64,000 nucleotides of DNA from Hydrogenophaga sp. (GTDB lineage: Bacteria > Pseudomonadota > Gammaproteobacteria > Burkholderiales > Burkholderiaceae_C), in contig NZ_JAHCKL010000012.1 of the NCBI RefSeq assembly GCF_026125785.1, positions 1 through 64,000 of the forward strand, in the 5' to 3' direction. The notes beneath the pieces are model-generated. The model saw only the letters and a program-made list of their open reading frames with translations, did no database searches and was not told where the DNA came from. Below are positions 7,816-15,340 of this stretch, one piece after another (position 1 is the first letter of the stretch; each line of letters begins with the position of its first letter). Position numbers and translations under genes: made by a program.

Positions 7816-10092
7816 ATGGGCATTTACAAGAAGTACTGGTTCGCGCTGATCGGCGTGTGCATGGTGATGTTCTCGCTGCTGGGTTACTTCGGCGCCGACG
7901 TCTACCGTTCCGCGCCGCCCATCCCCGCTCAGGTGAGCACGGCCGAGGGAAAGGCCCTGTTCACCCGGGACGACATCCTGGACGGCCAGACCGCCTGGCA
8001 GTCGGTGGGTGGCATGCAGCTGGGCTCCATCTGGGGCCACGGCGCCTACCAGGCGCCCGACTGGACGGCCGACTGGCTGCACCGCGAGCTCACGGCCTGG
8101 CTCGACCTGACCGCGATGCAACAGCAAGGGCGCCCCTTCGCGCAACTCGATGCCGGCCAGCAAGGCGCGCTGCGCGCCGAACTGCAGCGCGAGTACCGCG
8201 GCAACCGTGTCGGCGCCGACGGCACACTGGTGGTGAGCGAGCGCCGCGCGCAGGCCATGGAACAAACGGCGGCCTACTACGACCAGCTGTTCTCCGACGC
8301 GCCCGCACTGGTGAAGAGCCGCGAGAGCTTCGCGATGAAGGAGAACACCCTGCCCAGCGCGGAACGGCGCCAGCAGCTCACGCGCTTCTTCTTCTGGACA
8401 GCGTGGGCGGCGGGCACCGAGCGGCCCGATTCGAAGGTGACCTACACCAACAACTGGCCGCACGAGCCACTGATCAACAACGTCCCCAGCAAGGAGAACG
8501 TGGTCTGGTCCATCGCCAGCGTGGTGATCCTGCTGGCGGGCATCGGCCTGTTGGTCTGGGCCTGGGCATTCCTGCGCGACCACGACGAGCCGCTGCCGGC
8601 CGCGCCCAAGCGCGACCCGCTGATCGCCGCGGGACTCACCCCCTCTCAGCGGGCGCTGGGCAAGTACCTGTTCCTGGTGGTGGCGCTGTTCGTCTTCCAG
8701 GTCTTCATCGGCGGCTTCACCGCGCACTACACGGTGGAGCGCAGCTTCTACGGCATTGATCTGTCGCAGTGGTTCCCCTACTCGCTCACGCGCACCTGGC
8801 ACATCCAGGCGGCGCTGTTCTGGATCGCCACCGGCTTCCTGGCCGTCGGGCTGTTCCTGGCCCCGGTGATCAACGGCGGCAAGGACCCGAAGTTCCAGAA
8901 GCTGGGCGTGGACGCGCTCTTCTGGGCGCTGGTCTTCGTCTGCGTCGGCTCCTTCGTGGGCAACTACCTGGCCATCGCCCAGAAGATGCCGGCCGAGTGG
9001 AACTTCTGGCTCGGTCACCAGGGCTACGAGTACGTGGACCTGGGCCGCGTCTGGCAGATCCTCAAGTGGGCCGGCATCCTGCTCTGGCTGGTGCTCATGC
9101 TGCGCGGCGTGCTCCCCGCGCTGTTCGCGCGCAACGGGGAGGACAAGAACCTGCTGGCCCTGCTCACGGCCTCGGTCGGCGCCATCGGCCTGTTCTACGG
9201 TGCCGGCCTGTTCTATGGCGAGCGCACCAGCCTGTCGGTGATGGAGTACTGGCGCTGGTGGGTGGTGCACCTGTGGGTTGAAGGCTTCTTCGAGGTGTTC
9301 GCCACCACGGCACTGGCCTTCGTTTTCTCCAGCATGGGGCTGGTGTCGCGCCGCATGGCCACCACGGCCAGCCTGGCCTCGGCGTCACTGTTCCTGCTGG
9401 GTGGTATCCCGGGCACCTTCCACCACCTGTACTTCGCGGGCACAACCACGCCGGTGATGGCCGTGGGCGCCTCATTCAGCGCGCTCGAGGTGGTGCCGCT
9501 GATTGTGCTGGGCCATGAGGCCTTCGAGAACTGGCGCCTGAAGACGCGCGCGCCGTGGATGAACAGCCTGAAGTGGCCGCTGCTGTGCTTCGTCGCCGTG
9601 GCCTTCTGGAACATGCTGGGTGCGGGTGTCTTTGGCTTCATGATCAATCCGCCGATCTCGCTGTACTACATCCAGGGCCTGAACACCACGCCCGTGCACG
9701 CGCACGCGGCCCTGTTCGGCGTCTATGGCTTCCTGGCGCTGGGCTTCACGCTGATGGTGCTGCGCTACCTGCGTCCCGCGCTCGTGTTCAGCGAGCCGCT
9801 GATGAAGGCCGGCTTCTGGGGCCTGAACCTGGGCCTTGTGCTGATGATCTTCACCAGCCTGCTGCCCATTGGCTTCATCCAGTTCATGGCCAGCGTGGAC
9901 GAGGGCCTGTGGTACGCCCGCAGCGAGGCCTTCATGCAGCAGCCCCTGCTTCAGACCTTGCGCTGGGTGCGCACCTTCGGCGATCTGGTGTTTATCGCCG
10001 GCGCCGTTTCGGTGGCACTTCAGGTGGTGCTGGGGCTGCTGCCGTTCAGGCGCGACGTGAACAGTGACGCGCCGTCCTTATCCATGTCCTGA
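7816..10092 (+). CDS. norB: Quinol-dependent nitric oxide reductase (qNOR)
   Basis: A 758-residue single-chain NO reductase of the inner membrane; it reduces 2 NO to N2O with electrons from quinol. The first helix (FALIGVCMVMFSLLGYFG) is followed by a periplasmic cytochrome-c-like extension without a haem CxxCH motif (about 35-215), which marks the quinol type. The NorB core then has about 12 helices. Metal ligands are visible in TWHIQAALFWIATG, VVHLWVEGFFEVF, TFHHLYFAG and VHAHAALFGVYG. Length fits qNOR (about 750-760). GGGAGAAGTCTC precedes the ATG. It is co-transcribed with ric under NorR. Confidence 0.95.
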   Translation: MGIYKKYWFALIGVCMVMFSLLGYFGADVYRSAPPIPAQVSTAEGKALFTRDDILDGQTAWQSVGGMQLGSIWGHGAYQAPDWTADWLHRELTAWLDLTAMQQQGRPFAQLDAGQQGALRAELQREYRGNRVGADGTLVVSERRAQAMEQTAAYYDQLFSDAPALVKSRESFAMKENTLPSAERRQQLTRFFFWTAWAAGTERPDSKVTYTNNWPHEPLINNVPSKENVVWSIASVVILLAGIGLLVWAWAFLRDHDEPLPAAPKRDPLIAAGLTPSQRALGKYLFLVVALFVFQVFIGGFTAHYTVERSFYGIDLSQWFPYSLTRTWHIQAALFWIATGFLAVGLFLAPVINGGKDPKFQKLGVDALFWALVFVCVGSFVGNYLAIAQKMPAEWNFWLGHQGYEYVDLGRVWQILKWAGILLWLVLMLRGVLPALFARNGEDKNLLALLTASVGAIGLFYGAGLFYGERTSLSVMEYWRWWVVHLWVEGFFEVFATTALAFVFSSMGLVSRRMATTASLASASLFLLGGIPGTFHHLYFAGTTTPVMAVGASFSALEVVPLIVLGHEAFENWRLKTRAPWMNSLKWPLLCFVAVAFWNMLGAGVFGFMINPPISLYYIQGLNTTPVHAHAALFGVYGFLALGFTLMVLRYLRPALVFSEPLMKAGFWGLNLGLVLMIFTSLLPIGFIQFMASVDEGLWYARSEAFMQQPLLQTLRWVRTFGDLVFIAGAVSVALQVVLGLLPFRRDVNSDAPSLSMS

Positions 10093-10104
10093 TTCAGCCC
10101 AGGC

Positions 10105-10127
10105 CGAGGCGGTCATGGCCCGCCTCG
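10105..10127 (+). terminator. Hairpin after norB, without U-run
   Basis: Perfect 8-bp stem CGAGGCGG/CCGCCTCG with a 7-base loop, 13 bases after the norB stop. No T-run follows, so it may be a 3' end stabiliser or weak terminator. Confidence 0.4.
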
Positions 10128-10130
10128 CAG

Positions 10131-10521
10131 CTGAAGGCCATGCACGCCAGCATGTACGCCAAAGACGCGGTGATCCGGAAGGCGCATGAGCTGATCTGAC
10201 TCGCGGCACCGAGCAACGCTTTCGGCGGCTTTCAGGCCAACTTCCCCAAGGGCATCCTGGGGGCAAGTCAGCCCAGGCCACCGCGCTGGTCGAGACTTTT
10301 GAAGAAACGGGCATGCGTATTCGCCGCATCAAACACCTCCTCGACCTCAGGCGTAGCCAAAGTTGCACGCGCTCCTACTTAGCCGAACGCGTGAATGACA
10401 ACGCGGCCGACATGGGGTGGAAGTCATAGGCGGCTTTCTGGTACCGATCCGTCTACTCGGCACGCCACTCAGCAGATCAGATGAAGCGTTGATGCTGGTC
10501 AGGATGATATCGACAGACTAA
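10131..10521 (+). pseudogene. Degraded Nudix hydrolase
   Basis: Three reading-frame pieces line up as one Nudix-like protein. The first piece (10131 on) reads LKAMHASMYAKDAVIRKAHELI, hits a TGA, then continues SNAFGGFQANFPKG. After a frameshift near 10262 the second piece reads AQATALVETFEETGMRIRR, which carries most of the Nudix box (G..A..E..EE.G), then LAERVNDNAADMGWKS and a TAG. After another shift the third piece reads FLVPIRLLGTPLSRSDEA and stops at 10519-10521. At least two stops and two shifts mean it cannot give a whole enzyme. The alignment is by eye. Confidence 0.6.
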
Positions 10522-10527
10522 CGCTCT

Positions 10528-11079
10528 GTGCGTCGTGTACAGGCATCCGCTAGCGCTCTCCCGGTACCTGTGTACCCTAACGAGCATCAGGAAGGCTCAG
10601 GCGTAGCCTCCCAGGTCGGAAACGGATCGGGCAGATTCCTCCATCCAGTCAAGCCCTTTCACTACGGAGGCGTTCGCAGCCCCGCGCGCTCGCCGGATGG
10701 CGTCACGTACCTGCTGTTGAAACTGCCCGCAGGAACGACGTGGACGTTCCGGCCGCCCGAAGATCAGCCGGTCGCGTGGCTGGCGGTGGCAAAAGGCCTA
10801 CTCGTCGGTGCAACACCCGCGGACGCAGGAGAGATGGTCATCTTCCATCCATCGCAGCAAGCGATCACCCTAGAGGCCAGCGCGGACGGCGACGCGATCT
10901 TTGTCATCGGATCCGCGGCGCCGCACCCCCATGAGCTGCACCTGGGAAACTACTCCGTCCATACGTCGGCCGAATCGCTGGCCTTGGGCGAAGCCAACAT
11001 CGAGCGACTGCGGCAACTGCTGGTCGCTGCAGGCGATCGGCGCAACGCCAGCGGCACGACACCGGTGTTTCGTGGTTAA
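10528..11079 (+). pseudogene. C-terminal half of a pirin-family protein
   Basis: The 183-residue frame from a GTG covers only the second cupin half of a pirin-like protein (from about GRFLHPVKPFHYGGVRSPAR onward, including VAWLAVAKGLLVG and PHPHELHLGNYSVHTS). Pirins are usually about 230-330 residues with an N-terminal metal-binding cupin, which is missing here. No Shine-Dalgarno precedes the GTG and the broken Nudix gene ends 7 bases upstream. It is therefore most likely a remnant. A short expressed protein cannot be excluded because the remaining frame is intact. Confidence 0.6.
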
Positions 11080-11597
11080 GCGCCTGGCGCCACCGCTGGC
11101 GTCGACGGTACGGCGTCGAAGTCGGGAAACTGGTCGAAGTAGTCCGTCAACATGTCTATCAGCACCCTGATCTTGCGCGCGGGGTGCTGACCGGGCGGAC
11201 GCACGACATACGCGCCCGCTGGCCTAGCGGGATGCTGCGACAGGATCGGCACCAAGGCGCCGGAAGACAGGTAGCCGACTCGGCTAATGATGACGCGATC
11301 AATGCAAGCCCCCTCGACCGCACCCGGCGAGACCGGTCTACCGAAGAGCGCCCAAGTCGGAATCGTTTTGGACTGCTCATGGTCCTGCATCTGCTCGATA
11401 CGACGGTGCGATATGCCATAAACGGTTTGGAAGGGCATCTGGCCGAGTCGCAGGAGTTTGAAGTAGGACGGGTAGACCATGCCGTCGAAACCGGCAGCAC
11501 GTGCTGAGCTTGCGATGTTGCATGTGAGCTTGTACGAGTGACCACATGCGCATTTGAGGTGTGGGGCCCAGCTGTAGCAGCCCGGCACTTGGAGCAT
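11076..11597 (-). pseudogene. In-frame chimera of RES-domain and LysR-regulator fragments
   Basis: One 173-residue frame joins two unrelated families. Residues about 31-109 (AAGFDGMVYPSYFKLLR, MPFQTVYGISHRRI, SKTIPTWALFGRPVSPGAV) match RES-domain toxins, which act with Xre-type antitoxins. Residues about 110-160 (LVPILSQHPARPAGAYVVRP, RKIRVLIDMLTDYF) match the extreme C terminus of LysR-type effector domains. The junction is near 11270. The usual N-terminal RES catalytic residues and the LysR DNA-binding domain are absent. It looks like a deletion scar. It overlaps the pirin fragment by 4 bases, convergently. Confidence 0.65.
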
Positions 11598-11613
11598 AGG
11601 AAAGCCACTCGCT

Positions 11614-11740
11614 TTGCAGTCGCAGCTACACGGCCCTGGTCAAGAGAGCCATGGTCTGCAGCAGGAGTTCATCACACCGTACAGCCCGGAGCAAAACGGC
11701 ATGGTCGAACGCGTGATCAAAACGCTCCATCTTCCTAGAA
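11614..11740 (+). mobile_element. IS3-family transposase fragment
   Basis: The translation GLQQEFITPYSPEQNGMVER followed by VIKTL matches the region around the third catalytic residue (E of MVER) of IS3-type OrfB. Nothing of the rest of the transposase is present and the frame leaves the match near 11740. A decayed remnant. Confidence 0.7.
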
Positions 11741-12216
11741 ACTATTGGACCGAAGAATTCGGGCAGGTCAGGGGAATTCTCTACTTACGAGTGATTCAGG
11801 TTTTCGAGGGGACTTCAAATCCGAAAAACCCGATTCGAACCACTCGTGCCACGAGGATTTCCGGGGCTCTGTTGAGCGAAATTTCAAGGAAGTCACGCGC
11901 GTAACTCGCGCGTGTATGCCGATTTGCGCGATGGAATCAAACCATCATCGGGGTGTCGATCTGTCGACCACGAGCGGCGTGATCGATGGCAAGTTTGAAA
12001 CAAGTCCGGAGGGTGGTGGCAATCCGAAGAAACACTGAGACAGAATGTCCTTCCCCACCAAGCAAGCGGCGCTTCATCGCCCGAATCGGTATCGGTACAA
12101 CGGGCGACAATTGTTTGTACAGCAGCCGATGGCGATCACCCGTTGCACGGAGCGCGACCGTGCCAATGCGAGCAGGATTCCGTGGAACGACGTCTTCGGC
12201 ATGAAGCCGTTCATTG
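11741..12216. other. Unassigned AT-richer sequence
   Basis: About 475 bases without a recognisable gene. Composition is visibly more AT-rich than the window average. Frames of 70-97 codons (for example 11745-12038 plus) show no family resemblance and no ribosome site. The palindromic CGCGCGTAACTCGCGCG lies at about 11897-11913. It is probably debris from the same insertions and deletions as its neighbours. Confidence 0.4.
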
Positions 12217-12708
12217 CTAGAAAAGCCTCTTGGGAGGAATCAGCGGATCCGATGGAAGTGGTGCGCATGTGCCTGTTGTCTTGACACCCTTCCACACCCC
12301 ATCCCTGACCACTCCCATAGTGTATTCAAAGGTACCGCTTGTTCGCAGGATTTTGATAAGCCAGAAAAACCCCCCATCTGGAACTCCGTCTGGCTGGCAT
12401 GAAACATTTATCGCTGCCGGTGAGATATTCACTTGACACGATGAAGTGTTGTTCCCGGGCGCATACCACGCCGAATTTTTCGCCTCAATAAATTTCTGTT
12501 TCTGCTCATCAAAAGCAAAGTGATAAATATCTGATGCGGGCTCCTTGTTGCGACCCTCCATAGAACCAAAACCTTGTACCTGATTTGCATCGCATTTCAG
12601 GTATTTATAGGTTTCAGCATAGGCCGACCTACTGACGCTGAAAAGCATGAGTGCTGCAAATGCACCCAGGTACATGAAACTCCGGTTTACCCTGCATAAC
12701 TGCGACAT
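12217..12708 (-). CDS. Secreted hypothetical protein (163 aa)
   Basis: The N terminus has two basic residues, a hydrophobic stretch (FMYLGAFAALMLFSV) and a signal-peptidase site after SRSAYA (about residue 31), so export is likely. The mature part (about 130 residues) has three or four Cys (KYLKCDANQVQGFGS, SSCQVNISPAAINVSCQPDG, TGTCAPLPSD) suited to disulfides and a beta-rich look. No family recognised. It is first of three consecutive short secreted proteins on the minus strand between two IS3 fragments. AT-richer codon use than the neighbouring operons suggests transfer. Confidence 0.65.
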   Translation of the reverse strand: MSQLCRVNRSFMYLGAFAALMLFSVSRSAYAETYKYLKCDANQVQGFGSMEGRNKEPASDIYHFAFDEQKQKFIEAKNSAWYAPGNNTSSCQVNISPAAINVSCQPDGVPDGGFFWLIKILRTSGTFEYTMGVVRDGVWKGVKTTGTCAPLPSDPLIPPKRLF

Positions 12709-12756
12709 GCGTATAGCTCCAATGGTCGGTGATTATCTTGCCAATTCACGCGCGTA

Positions 12757-13311
12757 TCATTCCCGCTTGCTCTTCCATCGCGCCGCCTTGTCCGCCTCTG
12801 CCTTCTGGTGCCGGTTCACGGCGTCCATGCACTTGTCGCTGCCGGCGTTGGCGGAGTCGGTCATGTCGATCATGGCCTTGTGCAGCGTTTCGCATGCCGG
12901 GTTGGAGCAGACGCTGTCCTGGGTTCGGCCGAAGTTGCGAAAACCAGCGTTAACGTGCTCGAACGAATAGGGCTCGCTTCTCGGCTTGGTGGAGGCGATG
13001 CAGGCCCAGTGGTGATCGGATACGTCCCGGATGATCTGTTGGTAGGTGTCGCGGTAGCGTCGGCATTCTGCCGGCGACGTGGGCGCCAGCGGCGTGCTTG
13101 GCCTGGCCACGACCGACGCGGCGGGGTTGTAGCCCATCGGCCAGCGGGATTTGAACTCCGCCGCCTTGGCCTCGGCGTAGCGCTGGCGCGCGATCTGCTG
13201 GTGCACGCTCTGAATGGCGTGCGGCAAGCTTGCTGTCACGCCTGCTTCCGCCGCCCATTGCGGCAGCAAGAGCAGCGCGCCCAGCCACGTCGCCAAGGTC
13301 AACCTGCTCAT
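12757..13311 (-). CDS. Secreted Cys-containing hypothetical protein (184 aa)
   Basis: I start at the ATG at 13311 (MSRLTLATWLGALLLLPQWA), which gives a clear signal peptide ending near WAAEAG; the longer frame to 13506 is noise. The mature protein has five Cys (ECRRYRDTYQQI, HWACIAS, SVCSNPAC, DKCMDAV), helical stretches and a strongly basic tail (RHQKAEADKAARWKSKRE). CSNPACETLHKAMIDMTDSA looks like a helical Cys-pair motif. No family recognised. It probably belongs with the 104-residue secreted protein upstream (58-base gap), which has a similar Cys-rich helical style. Confidence 0.65.
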   Translation of the reverse strand: MSRLTLATWLGALLLLPQWAAEAGVTASLPHAIQSVHQQIARQRYAEAKAAEFKSRWPMGYNPAASVVARPSTPLAPTSPAECRRYRDTYQQIIRDVSDHHWACIASTKPRSEPYSFEHVNAGFRNFGRTQDSVCSNPACETLHKAMIDMTDSANAGSDKCMDAVNRHQKAEADKAARWKSKRE

Positions 13312-13369
13312 GTCAGCCTCCGGTGAATGCCTACTAGGGGTCGAGAAGAAAATGCCAGTCGATGGTTGG

Positions 13370-13684
13370 TCAGAGCCGGCCCTGGGCACGGCAGGCCGCC
13401 AGCTTCTGGCGGCGGTATTCGCGCAAGTCGGCCTGGCACTTGGCGAGATTGGGGTCGTTCGAACTGCAGACCATTTCGCAGGCTTCGGGGCAGGCGGCGC
13501 ATTCATTGCCGCCGCCTTGCGATTTGCCGAGATTGCGGATGGCCTCGTTGTTTCGGTTCATGCGGCATTCGAAGGCCGCATGCCCTTGCAGCGCGTCGCA
13601 GGGGTTTTGCTGCGGCGAGGTCTGTGCGTGCCCGGCGCCGGCCAGCGCCAGCAGTGCTGCGGCGATGCAAAGTTTGTTCTTCAT
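13370..13684 (-). CDS. Small secreted Cys-rich protein (104 aa)
   Basis: The ATG at 13684 gives MKNKLCIAAALLALAGAGHAQ, a standard signal peptide; AAGGAGCATCC supplies the ribosome site. The mature 83 residues hold eight Cys (CDALQGHAAFEC, ECAACPEACEMVC, AKCQADLREYRRQKLAACRA). The spacing suggests a helical hairpin held by disulfides, like small CHCH-type periplasmic proteins. The function is unknown. It is first in transcription order of the three-gene secreted set. Confidence 0.72.
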   Translation of the reverse strand: MKNKLCIAAALLALAGAGHAQTSPQQNPCDALQGHAAFECRMNRNNEAIRNLGKSQGGGNECAACPEACEMVCSSNDPNLAKCQADLREYRRQKLAACRAQGRL

Positions 13685-14042
13685 GGATGCTCCTTGCTGT
13701 GGCCCTTCGCCAATGCCTTTTCCCTGGATGCTGCCCAACCCGCCCGTTGATCGGGTTGCAGATTAGCGCGGCTTGGTCAGGCGAGCAAGCAGGTGCCTGG
13801 GCAGTTTGTGGCGGCATGCCGCCGAGCCCCATTACCCGGCCGCAAGGAAGTCCGTGCAATCGGGCAGCGCCAGCGAGAGCGCATCACCCCATCTCCCCAC
13901 CCATCAAAAGTGATGCGATCGGAGAGAACCGGATGAGACAGCGCGAACAGCGGGTCGCTGACAAGCGTTGTTGACGAACCCATCATCTGGCACGGCAAGA
14001 TACAGTTTGAGGCTTCGATCGAGCAGTCTCTCTCTCCGCCGG
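13685..14042. other. Intergenic debris before the transposase fragment
   Basis: About 355 bases with no gene I can support. A possible short palindrome at about 13749-13767 lies upstream of the secreted-protein genes. The sequence at 13915-13985 (ATGCGATCGGAGAGAACCGG onward) does not continue the neighbouring transposase and may be the end of another inserted element. Confidence 0.35.
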
Positions 14043-14340
14043 CCACGTCGATCGCCAGGCACTCGCGCGTGTATTCGTCGATGAAGGTCAGGCACTTGAT
14101 CTGCTGGCCTTCGGCGGTGGTGTCGAACACGAAGTCGTACGCCCACACGGCGTTGGCTTTGAAGGGTGTGTAGGCCCTGGGTCGGTTGCTGGCAATGCGC
14201 CTTCGGGGGCGTTTCTTCGGCAATAGCGGGCTGGACTGGCGCCAGATGCGGTGCGTGCGCGACCAGCTCAGCTCCAGCCCCTGGCGGCGCAGGAAGATGC
14301 AGATGCGCCGGGAACCGTAGCGCGGACTCAGGAAAACCGA
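14043..14340 (-). mobile_element. IS3-family OrfB fragment
   Basis: On the minus strand the frame reads LSPRYGSRRICIFLRRQGLE, then SWSRTHRIWRQSSPLLPKKR, then ANAVWAYDFVFDTTAEGQQI with the first catalytic Asp, and ends in CLTFIDEYTRECLAIDVAG. It breaks off before the second Asp. The order and motifs are those of IS3 OrfB. It differs from the intact transposase at the window start. It abuts the end of the dehydrogenase gene, so insertion may mark the island's border. Confidence 0.78.
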
Positions 14341-14416
14341 GGCTTCTGCCTTGTTGGAAGGTCCATCCAGAATGGCATGCCACCATCCCGGACCCTGTCC
14401 GTTGGGTATTCGACAG

Positions 14417-15340
14417 TCAGGGTACCGAAACGGGGCCCAGGTAGTCCTGAATCAAAGTGGTGTCGCTTTGACCTCCACGCCCTGCCTGGGCTGCACCGTC
14501 CAGTACCGCGAGCACGGCGCGTGCGATCTTCGGATCGAGGCCGAGCCTGTTGGAAGCCTCTATGACAATGGACAGGTCTTTGCGCAGAGTGTCCACGCTC
14601 ACATGCACCGTATCGTCGCCATCGGCGATGCGCGGCGCGCGCTTGTCGAAGATGCGCGATTGGCCCGCGCTGTTCGACACCACGTCAATCAGTTGCCTGG
14701 GCTCCACACCCGCAAGCCGCGCCAGGGCCATGGCTTCGGCCGTGAGCACGGAGTGCGCCGCCACCAGCAGTTGGTTGATCATCTTCACGCTGGCACCAGC
14801 CCCGGGAGGCCCCACGTGGTAGACGTGGCGGGCACAGACGCGCAATGCGAAATCGGCCCGGCTCAAAGATTCGGGGCTGCCTCCGCAGATGGCCACGAGA
14901 TCCCCCGTCTGTGCACCGGTGGCGCCCCCGCTTACCGGTCCGTCGATCAAGGCGATGCCCTGTGCCGCCAACCGTGCCGCCAAGTCGATGGCAACGGACG
15001 GAGACACCGTGCTGCCCAGCCAGATCACACCACCGGGCGCCATGGATGCCAACGCGCCAGTGGGGCCTTCGAGCACTTGTGCCACCTGATGTTCGTTGTG
15101 CACCATGAGCAACAGCAGCTCGGTGTCACGGGCAGCGGCAGCGGGTGTTTCGCATGCCCACCCACCCCGGGCACCGAAACGGGCCACAGCGGCGGCGTCG
15201 ATGTCGAACCCGCGCACCACGTGGCCCGCGTCGAGCAGGCGTTCGGCCATCGCGCCACCCATGATGCCCAGGCCGATCACACCGACAGTTCGGCCTTCAA
15301 CAGGTTCTGTGCCACTGTCCGCCGGGTGCGACTCAGGCAA
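14417..15340 (-). CDS. Beta-hydroxyacid (3-hydroxyisobutyrate-type) NAD(P)-dependent dehydrogenase
   Basis: A 307-residue cytoplasmic oxidoreductase. Rossmann motif VGVIGLGIMGGAMAERLL is at about 19-36, the substrate signature DGPVSGGATGAQTGDL at about 133-148, and the catalytic Lys lies in GASVKMINQLL. Relatives act on 3-hydroxyisobutyrate, tartronate semialdehyde, L-threonate or 2-hydroxy-3-oxo acids; the substrate cannot be decided. It overlaps the ThDP-enzyme gene by 8 bases and ends the island's minus operon. Beside a ThDP carboligase-like enzyme, reduction of a 2-hydroxy-3-oxo acid is plausible. Confidence 0.85.
   Translation of the reverse strand: MPESHPADSGTEPVEGRTVGVIGLGIMGGAMAERLLDAGHVVRGFDIDAAAVARFGARGGWACETPAAAARDTELLLLMVHNEHQVAQVLEGPTGALASMAPGGVIWLGSTVSPSVAIDLAARLAAQGIALIDGPVSGGATGAQTGDLVAICGGSPESLSRADFALRVCARHVYHVGPPGAGASVKMINQLLVAAHSVLTAEAMALARLAGVEPRQLIDVVSNSAGQSRIFDKRAPRIADGDDTVHVSVDTLRKDLSIVIEASNRLGLDPKIARAVLAVLDGAAQAGRGGQSDTTLIQDYLGPVSVP

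Noticed and set aside
7036-9270. 744-codon frame on the minus strand across ric and norB
   Set aside because: Antisense shadow of certain genes; it would also run through the sigma-54 promoter.
12045-12284. 79-codon plus-strand frame
   Set aside because: Overlaps the end of the secreted-protein gene, has no ribosome site and no recognisable motif.
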